Source: Planctomycetota bacterium
GTDB lineage: Bacteria > Planctomycetota > Planctomycetia > Isosphaerales > Isosphaeraceae
Length of the DNA stretch: 64,000 nt
Direction: 5' to 3'
Assembly: GCA_028291545.1 (NCBI GenBank)
Contig: JAQGHR010000072.1
Span: 62,001-126,000, forward strand
A model generated the notes under the pieces. It made no database searches. It saw nothing but the letters and a program-made list of their open reading frames with translations, and was not told the origin of the DNA. Below, in pieces: positions 7,559-16,023 of this stretch. The position numbers and the translations under genes are program-made. Within the stretch, counting starts at the first letter, position 1. Each line of letters starts with the position of its first letter.

Positions 7559-8818
7559 TCAATGAGTGTGATCATGGTGATGGTGGTCGTGACCGTGATC
7601 GTGAGTGTGAGAATGGCCGATTACGCCCGGCGACGACGTCGGTTCGCTTGTCGGGTTGGCCTGGGCGTGAGCGGCATGGGCGGCCTTGTAGACGTCTCGC
7701 AATGGCACGTTCTGGGCGGTCGCCACCCTCGCGCAGTCGTCGTATTCCGGGCTGAATTGCGGCGGTCGGCCGTCGAGCCATCCCAGCTTGCCCTTGATCG
7801 TGCCGAACGGGGTCGCGACCTCGGCCGGCTTTCGGTTCAGCTTGTGGCGGCTAACCTGATAGCGGCGAATTCCCAGCGTCGTCGTCTCGCGGAACAGGAT
7901 TTCTTCCATCGTCGCAACTTTGGACTCGTCGCAGAGCACCGAAATCATGACACCGGGGCGGTTCTTTTTCATCTGGATCGGGGTTACGTACGCGTCCAGC
8001 GCACCGGCCGCCATCAGCAGCGTGGTGGTGTAGCCTACGACCTCGCCCGGCAGATCGTCCAGGTTTGTCTCCAGGACGGTCACTCGATCGGCCCCTGGCG
8101 TCCGGGCGGCGGTGCCCACGAACAATCGAAGGATATTGGCGACCCCCTCCGGGTCCTTCGTTCCGGCACCCAGGCCGATGCTCTCGATGGTCATCGCCGG
8201 GACGGGTCCGAACGCCTCCACGACCGTGGCGAGGATCGCAGCCCCGGTCGGGGTCGTCTGTTCGAAATCCCCCGTCGACTCGGCCAGGGGGATTCCCTTG
8301 AGGAGCGAGGCCGTCGCCGGAGCCGGCAGGGGCATTCGTCCGTGAGCGGCCTTCACCGAGCCGCGACCCGGCGGCACCGGGCTGGATTCGAAGCGGTCGA
8401 CGCCGAGCAGGTCCAGTCCGACGGCCGCGCCGACGATATCCACGATCGAATCGACAGCGCCGACCTCGTGGAAATGGACCTTCTTGATATCGATCCCGTG
8501 CGCCGCGGCCTCGACCTCGCCGATCTTCAAGAAGATCCGTTTCGCCAGATCCGCTTGCTTGGGCGTGATCGCCGCCTTATCGATCATCGCCTCGATGTGA
8601 TGCAGGTGCCGATGGGCATGTTCCGGCTCGGCGACGACCTTCGCGTAGGTGGCGCGAAAGCCACCGCGTCGCACGGTTTCGAAGCTCAACTTGACCGGCA
8701 ACTCCAAGCCGTTGATCGCCGAGATCAGGGCCTCGGGATCGACTCCAGCGTCGACCAACGCGCCGAGAGTCATATCGCCGGAGATTCCCGAGAAGCAATC
8801 GAAATAAGCCAGGCGCAC
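7559..8818 (-). CDS. larC: LarC, nickel insertion protein for the nickel-pincer nucleotide cofactor
   Basis: LarC is the CTP-dependent cyclometallase that inserts nickel into the pyridinium-dithiocarboxylate mononucleotide to form the nickel-pincer cofactor of lactate racemase-type enzymes. The start motif LAYFDCFSGISGDMTLGALV is diagnostic. The protein is one uninterrupted frame of about 419 residues, unlike species where larC is split by a programmed frameshift. The C-terminus is a striking histidine tail (HSHTHDHGHDHHHHDHTH), consistent with nickel binding. A GAGGGGG 9 bases ahead supports a GTG start at 8818. An ATG at 8836 without a Shine-Dalgarno is less likely. No larA, larB or larE is in the window. 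Confidence 0.93.
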   Translation of the reverse strand: MRLAYFDCFSGISGDMTLGALVDAGVDPEALISAINGLELPVKLSFETVRRGGFRATYAKVVAEPEHAHRHLHHIEAMIDKAAITPKQADLAKRIFLKIGEVEAAAHGIDIKKVHFHEVGAVDSIVDIVGAAVGLDLLGVDRFESSPVPPGRGSVKAAHGRMPLPAPATASLLKGIPLAESTGDFEQTTPTGAAILATVVEAFGPVPAMTIESIGLGAGTKDPEGVANILRLFVGTAARTPGADRVTVLETNLDDLPGEVVGYTTTLLMAAGALDAYVTPIQMKKNRPGVMISVLCDESKVATMEEILFRETTTLGIRRYQVSRHKLNRKPAEVATPFGTIKGKLGWLDGRPPQFSPEYDDCARVATAQNVPLRDVYKAAHAAHAQANPTSEPTSSPGVIGHSHTHDHGHDHHHHDHTH

Positions 8819-8927
8819 GCGGAGGCCCCCTCGCATTGGTCGGATCGGCAGGTGGAGGCCCTCATTCTAACCGGCCCCTCCCCGATCGCAAGGTGGGTTA
8901 GCGGAGTCCATGTGCACCGTTCACTCG

Positions 8928-10211
8928 CTACCGCTCATGATTCTCGGCCGAGAGTGTTCGGGCGCGACTTGCGAAAGCGGTCGGCAAAATCTGAGGGTGC
9001 CCCTTGCTCTGGCCGGCTCGGGCGACCTCCACGGGACGAAATGACAGGAGAAACCCGAGCAACAGGGTGACGTTGATCGCGGTCGGAATCGCAAAGACGA
9101 ATCGCCAGTCTCCCGCCGCGTATTCAATAACCTCTCCCGCGAGCAGCGTGCCCGTCAACGAGCCGAGGCCCGAGGTAATCATGACCCATAAGCTCTGTGC
9201 GCCCGCGCGGTGATCGCCGGGAGCTTGAGAATCCAGGTACATCGGGGCGGCGACGTGGAAGAAGGCGATCGCGATCCCGTTCAGGGTGATGGCCAGCAGG
9301 GCGACCGGAATCGTCGGACGCATCGCGAAGAGTCCGTGATAGACAACCCACGCCGCGATACCCAGGCACATCGTCGTCCGTCTTCCCAATCTCCCTAGGA
9401 CGATCGGCAACAATCCCAGCGCGAGGATTTCGAGAACTTGACCGAGCGACAGCGCAGAACCGACTCTCGCCTGGGAGAGACCGGCCTCCCGGAGATAGAC
9501 GGGAACGGCCTGATACACGAATGGCGTCGTGAGACTCACGCCGAACCCCGTGATGAGCAATACGGCGACACCCGGCTTCCGGATCAGGGCTGCCGTCTCC
9601 GTCCACGGCAAGCCGCGAGACCCGGTCGCCAGGGGTGGTGTATTGGGCTGGAGAAGACAGCAGACGACCGCCAGAGAGGACAGGGCGCACGCGATCCAGA
9701 AGGCCTGGTGGATGCCCGGCCCCGCCGCAACCGTCGTCGCGCCTTGAGAATGCTTAGCGAGCACCCCCGAGACGGCCCATCCGGCCGCCATCCAGCCGAC
9801 GGTCCCCCACATCCGAATCCCGCCGAATTGCTCTCGGGGTCGATCGAGGTTGCGCATGGCCACGGTGTTCGTCAGCCCAAGGTAGGGCGCAGTCAGTAGC
9901 CAGTACGCCAGAAAGAGGGGAAAGAGTCCCGCGAAAGTCGTCGCCAGCCCCGAGGCGGCGGCGGCAAGGAGGACGGTCCCGATCGCATAGATGAGGGCCA
10001 GAAGTCGTTGCGCCGGTATCCTGCGGTCCGCGACCCGGCCAGCCAGGGGCGGAGTCAGCAGCGCCGAAATCGAGAGAGTCGCGAAGATCCAGCCTCGACC
10101 ACGCCCGGACACGCCGAGATCCGTGAGATGGAGCGCCAGCATCGGCCACCAGGCACCCTGGATGCCATACACCAGGCCCATCATGATCGCCAATCGCGTC
10201 CGGGTCCCCAT
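8928..10211 (-). CDS. MFS transporter, nucleoside:H+ symporter-like
   Basis: The 427-residue polytopic protein has about 12 hydrophobic segments. It resembles the MFS_1-like/NupG branch, with an N-terminal GLVYGIQGAWWPML segment, the loop PPLAGRVADRRIPAQRLL between helices 2 and 3, and GGIRMWGTVGWMAAGW around helices 4-5. Its likely role is proton-coupled uptake of a nucleoside or sugar across the inner membrane. The substrate cannot be fixed. An AGGAGG just before the ATG at 10211 is close to ideal. It ends 109 bases before larC on the same strand. Confidence 0.85.
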   Translation of the reverse strand: MGTRTRLAIMMGLVYGIQGAWWPMLALHLTDLGVSGRGRGWIFATLSISALLTPPLAGRVADRRIPAQRLLALIYAIGTVLLAAAASGLATTFAGLFPLFLAYWLLTAPYLGLTNTVAMRNLDRPREQFGGIRMWGTVGWMAAGWAVSGVLAKHSQGATTVAAGPGIHQAFWIACALSSLAVVCCLLQPNTPPLATGSRGLPWTETAALIRKPGVAVLLITGFGVSLTTPFVYQAVPVYLREAGLSQARVGSALSLGQVLEILALGLLPIVLGRLGRRTTMCLGIAAWVVYHGLFAMRPTIPVALLAITLNGIAIAFFHVAAPMYLDSQAPGDHRAGAQSLWVMITSGLGSLTGTLLAGEVIEYAAGDWRFVFAIPTAINVTLLLGFLLSFRPVEVARAGQSKGHPQILPTAFASRARTLSAENHER

Positions 10212-10287
10212 GCCGCCTCCTGCGTTGTCGGGGCGAAGTCAAGCGTATTCCCTCCGACCCGAAATCTCGGGCCGCAAGAAATGGACT

Positions 10288-10322
10288 GGCCCCTCTCGCG
10301 ACCGGAGTCCGCGAGAGGGGCC
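10288..10322 (-). terminator. Strong GC-rich hairpin after rpmB
   Basis: There is a perfect 13-base-pair inverted repeat, arms 10288-10300 and 10310-10322 (GGCCCCTCTCGCG and its complement), with a 9-base loop. It lies 40 bases past the stop codon of the bL28 gene on the minus strand, where a terminator is expected, and before the start of the MFS gene. The following minus-strand bases (CAGTCCATTTCTTG) are only moderately T-rich, so termination may be imperfect or the hairpin may stabilise the mRNA 3' end. Confidence 0.7.
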
Positions 10323-10362
10323 TATCGAAGTCCTGCTTGTTCCATCATATCCGTCGAGACGA

Positions 10363-10683
10363 TCAGATCGGATAGAGATTCTTGAGTTCCGCTCGCGCCT
10401 TGGCACTGCCCTTGGAGGCCTTGATCAGCGGAAAGGTCTGGAGCTTGCCATCGACTTCCAGCTTGAGCACGCCGGTCCGGATGACCGAGGTCGCGACCCG
10501 GACATATCGGGTGGTGCCGTTCGGGAGCCAGACATGGATTCGCTGAAGGTTCGGTTCAAACGTGCGGCGGCTGATGCCGGTCGTCTTTGTACCGACGCCG
10601 CCGAGGTACTTGGCTTTGCCGCGGGTCGTGACGTGGTTGCCGAACGTCGTATGCTTGCCGCTGACTTCGCACTTCTTGCCCAT
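10363..10683 (-). CDS. rpmB: 50S ribosomal protein bL28, long form
   Basis: The N-terminal MGKKCEVSGKHTTFGNHV and the RRTFEPNLQRIHVWLPNG segment are characteristic of bL28, a component of the large ribosomal subunit. At 106 residues it exceeds the usual 60-80 because of a C-terminal extension containing FPLIKASKGSAKARAE. The ATG at 10683 is preceded by AGGAG. An in-frame start further upstream would add a sequence unrelated to bL28. The bL32 gene lies 65 bases upstream on the same strand and the two are probably co-transcribed. Confidence 0.93.
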   Translation of the reverse strand: MGKKCEVSGKHTTFGNHVTTRGKAKYLGGVGTKTTGISRRTFEPNLQRIHVWLPNGTTRYVRVATSVIRTGVLKLEVDGKLQTFPLIKASKGSAKARAELKNLYPI

Positions 10684-10748
10684 CGCGCGAAACTCCTGAC
10701 TCAACTCGATCCTCACGGGCGAGGTACCCGCGATGGCTGTTTGGTCGG

Positions 10749-10955
10749 TTACTTGGTTTTCTCGGTCTTGGCCAGCGGGTTGTGCGTCTTGGAGCGCTGG
10801 ACGTTCCCGCACTCCTCAACCAGCTCACACACCTTGTGCGGCGGGATGGCAATCTTGCACTGCGGGCAGATATTCAGAGCCGGCGCCGTCAAGGCGTCGT
10901 GGCTCCTCCTCATCCCCTGCTTCGAAGGTGACTTCCGTCGTTTCGGTACGCCCAC
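10749..10955 (-). CDS. rpmF: 50S ribosomal protein bL32
   Basis: The 68-residue product has the bL32 signature GVPKRRKSPSKQGMRRSHDA followed by LTAP. It starts with GTG at 10955 (GTG GGC GTA CCG). The zinc-ribbon is altered: the first pair is CPQC (C30, C33), but the second is HKVCELVEEC, with six-residue spacing (C43, C49) where bL32 usually has CxxC. The protein is also slightly longer than usual. The pair with bL28 is a ribosomal-protein operon. No acpP or plsX gene follows, unlike many bacteria. Confidence 0.92.
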   Translation of the reverse strand: MGVPKRRKSPSKQGMRRSHDALTAPALNICPQCKIAIPPHKVCELVEECGNVQRSKTHNPLAKTEKTK

Positions 10956-11055
10956 AACACACTCTCCCGCGCCACATCGGACCTGGTTGCATGCCGACGA
11001 AAAGGACTTAGCTTAGCGACCTTCGGGCGGCTCTTGCAAGGGGAATTTATCCCGA

Positions 11056-11769
11056 TCACTCATCGGGACCGCGACCGACGGCCGCGAACAGCTCATGTAG
11101 AGGGAGGTAGAAGCCGGGTAGAATCTCGCCGCCCTCGAGCGCGTCGGCCTCGGTCAGGAGAGTACACCGTGTCGGCGACGTGAAGACTCGGGCAGTACGC
11201 TTCCGTGGCTCCAGAAACCAAACCACCGCTACTTCCGATGCGAAATACTCGCGCAGCTTGCGATTCATTTCTTTGCGCGAATTACTCTTGCTGAGAACCT
11301 CGACAGCCAAATCTAATGCCAGGCGAGGGATTGGCTCCTTGGGTTGTTTTCTGCCTGGCATTTTTTCCCAGGAGATAAACGAGACGTCCGGGATGCGAAT
11401 CAGTCCCGATGTCAGCTTCACAGTCCCATCCGGTCCCGCCGCGAGTCCGAGGTTTCTCCTCATCAAAAAGAGATTCAAGAAAGTCAGCAGCATCCCCGCA
11501 AGTCTTGCCTCCGCATAACCCATCGCCTTCGCGACGAGCGTCCCCTCGATCAACTCGCAGATCACGTTCTCTTGATCGAGGACGCGGAGCACGTCCGCCT
11601 CGGTCGCCGTCCCCGGAAATGGGTCAAGGCGGATGCGAGTCGCCGGGATGCCGTCGAGCTGTTCGAGCAATTCGGCCACCGTCCTCGGGCTGGCGCTGGG
11701 GGCGTCGGCCGATTTCTTGGGCTTCTCGGCGCGGGTGAGCGTTCGTGGCATCGGTATCGTCTTTCGCAT
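11056..11769 (-). CDS. Uma2-family (DUF820) putative restriction-endonuclease-fold protein
   Basis: The 237-residue protein matches the Uma2/DUF820 family, which has a PD-(D/E)xK nuclease-like fold and is abundant in planctomycetes and cyanobacteria. Visible motifs are CELIEGTLVAK, SGLIRIPDVSFISWE (acidic metal ligand), LALDLAVEVLSKSNS and EYFASEVAVVWFLEP. Residues 1-35 form a basic, low-complexity leader. The biological role of the family is unclear. Some members are suggested to be transposon-derived or restriction-like, but there is no restriction system or transposase here. It is probably monocistronic. ATG 11751 is an alternative start. Confidence 0.85.
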   Translation of the reverse strand: MRKTIPMPRTLTRAEKPKKSADAPSASPRTVAELLEQLDGIPATRIRLDPFPGTATEADVLRVLDQENVICELIEGTLVAKAMGYAEARLAGMLLTFLNLFLMRRNLGLAAGPDGTVKLTSGLIRIPDVSFISWEKMPGRKQPKEPIPRLALDLAVEVLSKSNSRKEMNRKLREYFASEVAVVWFLEPRKRTARVFTSPTRCTLLTEADALEGGEILPGFYLPLHELFAAVGRGPDE

Positions 11770-11796
11770 TGGAAGCGAATTGAGGCTCGTCGATGA

Positions 11797-12267
11797 TCAG
11801 CGTCGCCGGACGGTCACATAGCGAATCACGATGTCCTGAAGATTCTGGAGCGGCAGGTTTCCGAAGGCATTGCTCGGGCGACCATCGACGGTCATGGTAA
11901 TCCGATGCTTGCGGTCTGCTGTCAGATTGAGCAGATGCTTCTGGTCGAAGCGCTGGCCCCAAATCGTGAAAAAGTCACGGAGGCGGAACGGCTGGACCGC
12001 GGTGGATTCGACGTGGATAATGCCGGAGTTATCGTGGGTATGAATCGGAAGATTGCCGTTCGGTCCGAGCCCGATCCCTGCGGGGATCGTCTGCTGCTGG
12101 CCGTCGACCACGATCGTCAGGAACGGATGGATGTGTTCCGCAAGCTGCGCCGTTTCGGGGATCGGCGTGAATAGAAACGAGGAGGGGACCTGCCCTCGCG
12201 TCAGGAGTTCGCGGCTTTCCAGGGATTCGAGATTCGGCCGGCGAGAATTCCGTTCCATTCGGGTCAT
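11797..12267 (-). CDS. Small exported planctomycete protein with LESLESRELLT signature
   Basis: The N-terminus MTRMERNSRRPNLESLESRE followed by LLT matches the basic-stretch plus LEsLEdRxLLs sorting signature seen on many planctomycete extracellular proteins. The remaining 130 residues contain VVDGQQQTIPAGIGLGPNG, then LPIHTHDNSGIIHVEST and VDGRPSNAFGNL. The His-rich HTHDNSGIIH segment could bind a metal. The fold is unknown to me, and the phrase recurs in conserved hypothetical exported proteins. A GAGG about 10 bases before ATG 12267 supports the start. The 163 bases upstream, to the end of the isomerase gene, hold nothing I recognise. Confidence 0.7.
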   Translation of the reverse strand: MTRMERNSRRPNLESLESRELLTRGQVPSSFLFTPIPETAQLAEHIHPFLTIVVDGQQQTIPAGIGLGPNGNLPIHTHDNSGIIHVESTAVQPFRLRDFFTIWGQRFDQKHLLNLTADRKHRITMTVDGRPSNAFGNLPLQNLQDIVIRYVTVRRR

Positions 12268-12430
12268 GAGCGACGTCCTCGGAGATCGAAATCAGGCGGA
12301 TACGTGTCGGGACGACGCCAGATAATCGACGCGAAATCCCGGCGCCGGCCTGAATTCTATCCTGTCCGACTCAATCCTGGAACGTCGATCGCGTTCGATG
12401 ACGGCAGAGACTCGAGTGGTTACAAGTTGA

Positions 12431-13285
12431 CTAAGAATAGGAATAATTGAGCGCGACACAGTAGAGGCTGCCACCGACTTTGTCTTCGCACAGGCCGTGC
12501 AGGATGACCGGAATCTTCTTATGCCAGAGCTTGTTCTGCTTGAAGCGCCTGAAGACATGAGAATAGTCGAGCACGCCACTGCCGGGTGCTGTGGTCCCGG
12601 AGCCATCAGGCAAAACATCCTTCGCGTGCAACAGGACGATGTGTGGCGAGAGCAGGGCGAAGGCCTCGTCCAGGACCTCCGCCATCCGAGGGATGTCGCC
12701 TGGGCGGAACAGATTCGCCGGGTCGAGAACGACCTTGAGGTGAGCGGAACCGATCTCGTCGATCAACCGGGAGGCTCTCAGGGCCGAATCCACCACGTTG
12801 CCGGTCTCCGGCTCGAACGCGGCGATCACGTCGTGCGCTTCCGCGATCGCAACAATTCGCTTCATCATGGCGGCCATGTCGTCCCAGGCTTCCGGTTCCG
12901 CGTTTCCGGGATGGTGCCGCCACATGTCCTCGGGATCGCACGTTCCCGTGCAAAGTGTGATTATGCGAGTCCCCAGGATGTGGCATTTCGAGGCGAGGAC
13001 GTCGAATTTCCGCAGGTTGTCCTCGCGACGTGCCAGGTCAGGATCGATCGGATTAAATGTTCCGGAAATCGCCGCCATCGTCAGTCCTCGATCGCGGACT
13101 GCCGTTGCAACCGCTTTGCACTCTGCCTCTTCCAGATGATCCGGCAGCGTCGGCAGGCCGGCGCACGAGAGATTGAACTGAACGATTCGGATCGGGTGGG
13201 CACACACGGCGTCGAGCGTCTCACCGAGCGTCGGCCTGTTGAACGTCTTGGCAAAGATCCCCAACCGCGAGTAGTCAACGCCCAC
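12431..13285 (-). CDS. Sugar-phosphate isomerase/epimerase-like TIM-barrel protein
   Basis: The 284-residue protein belongs to the xylose-isomerase-like (AP_endonuc_2) TIM-barrel family. The metal-site pattern is visible: AAFEPETGNVVDS, then KVVLDPANLF, then VLLHAKDVLP. The family includes sugar and sugar-acid isomerases, epimerases and some decarboxylases that use a divalent metal. It starts with GTG at 13285, sharing one base with the stop of the upstream oxidoreductase, so translation is coupled. Co-occurrence with a RuBisCO-like protein and a Gfo/Idh/MocA dehydrogenase points to catabolism of an unusual, perhaps branched, sugar or sugar acid. The substrate is unknown. Confidence 0.85.
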   Translation of the reverse strand: MGVDYSRLGIFAKTFNRPTLGETLDAVCAHPIRIVQFNLSCAGLPTLPDHLEEAECKAVATAVRDRGLTMAAISGTFNPIDPDLARREDNLRKFDVLASKCHILGTRIITLCTGTCDPEDMWRHHPGNAEPEAWDDMAAMMKRIVAIAEAHDVIAAFEPETGNVVDSALRASRLIDEIGSAHLKVVLDPANLFRPGDIPRMAEVLDEAFALLSPHIVLLHAKDVLPDGSGTTAPGSGVLDYSHVFRRFKQNKLWHKKIPVILHGLCEDKVGGSLYCVALNYSYS

Positions 13286-14358
13286 TAGACGCCTCCCGTC
13301 ATCTCGTCCAGCCGCAAGGCCTTCCCATTCTCCGCCGATCGAGCGATCGCGACCATCGCTCTCATGGCGGCCGTCCCGTCGTCCACGGTTGCGCCTGTCA
13401 TGGGAGCGCCGTCGAGGATCGTCGCCGCAAAGCCCTCAATCTGCCGCTTGTAGCTGTAGGAATCCTCTCCCAGCGGACGGCGAAAGGTGCGGTCCCGCTC
13501 GGAGAAGCACTCGACCTCGCTCGATTTGTGGAACCACGGGAGGAACACCTTTCCCGTCGCGCTCCCGTGCTCGCCGTAGACCTGGAATCCCTCCTGGAAA
13601 TCGCCGCGAATCGGGATGGTCAGGTCGAGATGTCCGAGTGCCCCATTCGCAAATCCGACCTCCACGAACCAGGTGTGAGCCCCGAATTTCTCCAGATGGC
13701 GGGCGTGAATCGACTCGATCGCACCTCCCAGGAACCGGGCGGTGTCGACGAGATGGCTGCCGTGGCCGAGCACAAAATAACGCTGACGGTCGGCCTTCGG
13801 GTTACCTGCGGGTTTCCTGGCGTTCTCGCTGAGGATGGGGATGGGCTGCAAATTGTCCGTCATCGCATAACGGTGAGTCGAGTCGCAGTACCACGCCTTG
13901 ACCGCCATCACTCCGCCCATCTCCTCGCGAATGAACCTGGCCGCGAACGCGACACCCGGATCGAACCGGCGGTTGTTGCCGACCTGGAGGACGAGCTTCG
14001 AAGCGTGGACCTCGACCCGCAGCGCCTCGCACTCCTCGATGCTCGTCCCCAACGGCTTCTCGACCAGAACGTGCTTTCCCGCCGCGATGGCCTTACGACA
14101 GGCCGCAACGTGGAACTGGTCGGCGATCGCAACGATGATGGCGTCCACCTGGGGATCGGCGAGCATCGCGTCGAAATCATAGTAGACCTTTTTCGGTCGA
14201 TGCACGGCCGCCATTCGATCCGCGAGGTCGGGCGCGAGATCGCAAATCGCGTACAGATCGACATTGCGGGCTTTTCGCGTTGCATCGAAATGAGCGAATT
14301 GCGAAATGGGTCCACACCCGAGGACGCCGATCCGCAGGAGGCGGTCGTCCTTCGTCAC
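13285..14358 (-). CDS. Gfo/Idh/MocA-family NAD(P)-dependent oxidoreductase
   Basis: The 357-residue protein has an N-terminal Rossmann fold (RIGVLGCGPISQFAHFD, then DAIIVAIADQFH and VLVEKPLGTSIEE). The EKP motif carries the catalytic lysine, and the substrate-binding domain follows from about residue 125 (GNNRRFDPG). The GTG start at 14358 overlaps the stop of the RuBisCO-like gene (GTGA), and the stop overlaps the start of the next gene. The enzyme should oxidise or reduce a sugar or cyclitol within the three-gene pathway. Family members in apiose and inositol catabolism are the closest biochemical precedents I can name, but specificity is not shown here. Confidence 0.88.
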   Translation of the reverse strand: MTKDDRLLRIGVLGCGPISQFAHFDATRKARNVDLYAICDLAPDLADRMAAVHRPKKVYYDFDAMLADPQVDAIIVAIADQFHVAACRKAIAAGKHVLVEKPLGTSIEECEALRVEVHASKLVLQVGNNRRFDPGVAFAARFIREEMGGVMAVKAWYCDSTHRYAMTDNLQPIPILSENARKPAGNPKADRQRYFVLGHGSHLVDTARFLGGAIESIHARHLEKFGAHTWFVEVGFANGALGHLDLTIPIRGDFQEGFQVYGEHGSATGKVFLPWFHKSSEVECFSERDRTFRRPLGEDSYSYKRQIEGFAATILDGAPMTGATVDDGTAAMRAMVAIARSAENGKALRLDEMTGGV

Positions 14359-15782
14359 GAGACCCTCCCCGGATATCGCTGGCGGAGCGATTCACGAAGC
14401 GCCTTTCGACCCGTGCGCTCGGCCAGCGCCACCAGGGCATCGAGGTGTTCCTCGATCGGCACGTCGTCCAGCTCGCCGGATCGGTGGACGTCCAGGGCCT
14501 GCGTCATCGCTTCGGCCCCCAGGCGAGGGTCGTAGATACCTTTCTCATTCTTGATCGAATTGATCGCCGAACCGGCCAGGAACAGGACGTCCTCATTGAT
14601 CCCGCGACGCTCGGCATCCTGAAGATTCAGGATGATGTTGCCCTGATCCAGGGCACCGGCGCGAGTAATCATGGTCTTCTTGATACCGGGCAACGGCTTC
14701 GTGAGGGCCTCTTCCGACGCCACCCACTCCTGGCCATAGGGGCGCAGGAACGGGATTCCCGGCTTGACCGGCGCAGTCTGGCGGAAGTCGATTCCGTCCA
14801 TCCGCGCGAGCATGTCGACCACCTCGCGAAAAATGCCTCGCGTCCTGGTGCCGATCCCCGCGTTGTGCCCATAGATGGCCGGAGGCGTAGGGAGATTCTT
14901 GGTCGCCTCGCGGACCATGCGGACCGCGCCGGTGGCATAGGTCTCGCTGAACATCACGCCCGTCGCGCCCGCCTCGATGACGGCGTGGACCGTATCCAGG
15001 ATCTCGTGGGGGGCACCGCTGACGTGGGGGGCGAACACCAACCCCAGGCCGCCGCGTTCCCCCTTGACGCGCTCGATGGACTCCAGGGCCTTGCGCGTCC
15101 GCTCGGCCACGGGCGAATAGTCGAGGTTGGGGTAGAGGTCCTCGTCCTCCTTCACGAACATCAGCAACGGGCAGCCGGCGACATCGGCCAGGATGCGCCC
15201 CACGTCGTCGGCCGTGATTCCCGCGGTTGGCTTGAGGATCGTGCCGAACGCCGGCTGATCGGCCGCGAATCCGGTCATCGCTCGTAGGCCGCGAGGCCCA
15301 TGAGCCGGGCCGGGAAAGGTCTTGATCACCGAATCGGGGATATTCAGGGCGACGAGCCGCGAATCCTGATTCTCATACACGTCGAAGATGATTGCACCAG
15401 CGACGGTGTGTAACAGGTCGCACGAGGTGAGGTGGCCGTCGGGCTGGAGCATCATCTTGAGCGGGAAGGCCACGTGAAGCAGACCGAGGCGGCCGGTTGA
15501 GTCGAACGCGTCGACGCCGGCGGGACGGGCCGAGCAGGCTTCCAGCAGCGACCCCCTGGGCGGATGTTTGACCCCGCTTGTGGCGTGATAGCTGATCTCG
15601 GAGACCGCCTCTTCCAGCTTCTGGGACCGAAACGCGAAGAAGTAGGTCGCGACGACGTGATCATCGATCGCGGGCGCGGGGTTCTTTGCGAGACGTTCCG
15701 TGACGATGGATCGGAGCAAGACTTCGCGGGCATCGGCGTCGTGCCACAGGGCATCGAGCACGGCCGGTGAGACGGTCTTCAT
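14355..15782 (-). CDS. RuBisCO-like protein (large-subunit fold, form IV type)
   Basis: The 475-residue protein has the RuBisCO large-subunit fold: an N-terminal domain to about residue 165 and a C-terminal TIM barrel. The loop GTILKPTAGITADD contains a lysine (K184) matching K175 of the enzyme. FVKEDEDL has the carbamylatable lysine and the two magnesium ligands in register (K211, D213, E214). The canonical loop 6 sequence is not recognisable (IYGHNAGIGTRTRGIF instead), so it is not a carboxylase of form I-III type. Known RuBisCO-like proteins act in methionine salvage (enolase) and in apionate or isoapionate-type sugar-acid catabolism. The neighbouring dehydrogenase and isomerase favour the second. 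ATG 15782 is chosen because upstream in-frame sequence is unrelated. It leads a three-gene coupled operon. Confidence 0.88.
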   Translation of the reverse strand: MKTVSPAVLDALWHDADAREVLLRSIVTERLAKNPAPAIDDHVVATYFFAFRSQKLEEAVSEISYHATSGVKHPPRGSLLEACSARPAGVDAFDSTGRLGLLHVAFPLKMMLQPDGHLTSCDLLHTVAGAIIFDVYENQDSRLVALNIPDSVIKTFPGPAHGPRGLRAMTGFAADQPAFGTILKPTAGITADDVGRILADVAGCPLLMFVKEDEDLYPNLDYSPVAERTRKALESIERVKGERGGLGLVFAPHVSGAPHEILDTVHAVIEAGATGVMFSETYATGAVRMVREATKNLPTPPAIYGHNAGIGTRTRGIFREVVDMLARMDGIDFRQTAPVKPGIPFLRPYGQEWVASEEALTKPLPGIKKTMITRAGALDQGNIILNLQDAERRGINEDVLFLAGSAINSIKNEKGIYDPRLGAEAMTQALDVHRSGELDDVPIEEHLDALVALAERTGRKALRESLRQRYPGRVS

Positions 15783-15847
15783 GGCGGTGGGCTGGCCTCG
15801 GCGGGGTCGAACGAGGGGCCGTCGCGACGGCGGTCCCGGGAGACCTG

Positions 15848-15875
15848 AGTATGCCGAGCCGCAAGGGGGAGTCAA
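15848..15875 (-). promoter_or_regulatory. Candidate promoter of the RuBisCO-like operon
   Basis: On the minus strand TTGACT (15875-15870) and CATACT (15853-15848) are separated by 16 bases. The predicted start of transcription is about 60 bases before ATG 15782. The -35 matches the sigma-70 consensus 5 of 6, the -10 only 4 of 6. Confidence 0.45.
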
Positions 15876-16023
15876 GGCGCCAGCGGCCCGTTCCCTGGTA
15901 TGGGGATCGGGCGGAGGGTCGTTTTGGATGGCAAGCGGCGAGCAACTTGCGTATACCTAGAGGTTGAAACGACACGCCTTTGGCACGGGATGAGATGCCA
16001 GGTTTTTTCCGAGGTGGACAGGG

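Noticed and set aside
7562-9070. Long plus-strand frame opposite larC
   Set aside because: Antisense shadow of larC with high Arg/Gly content and no domain.
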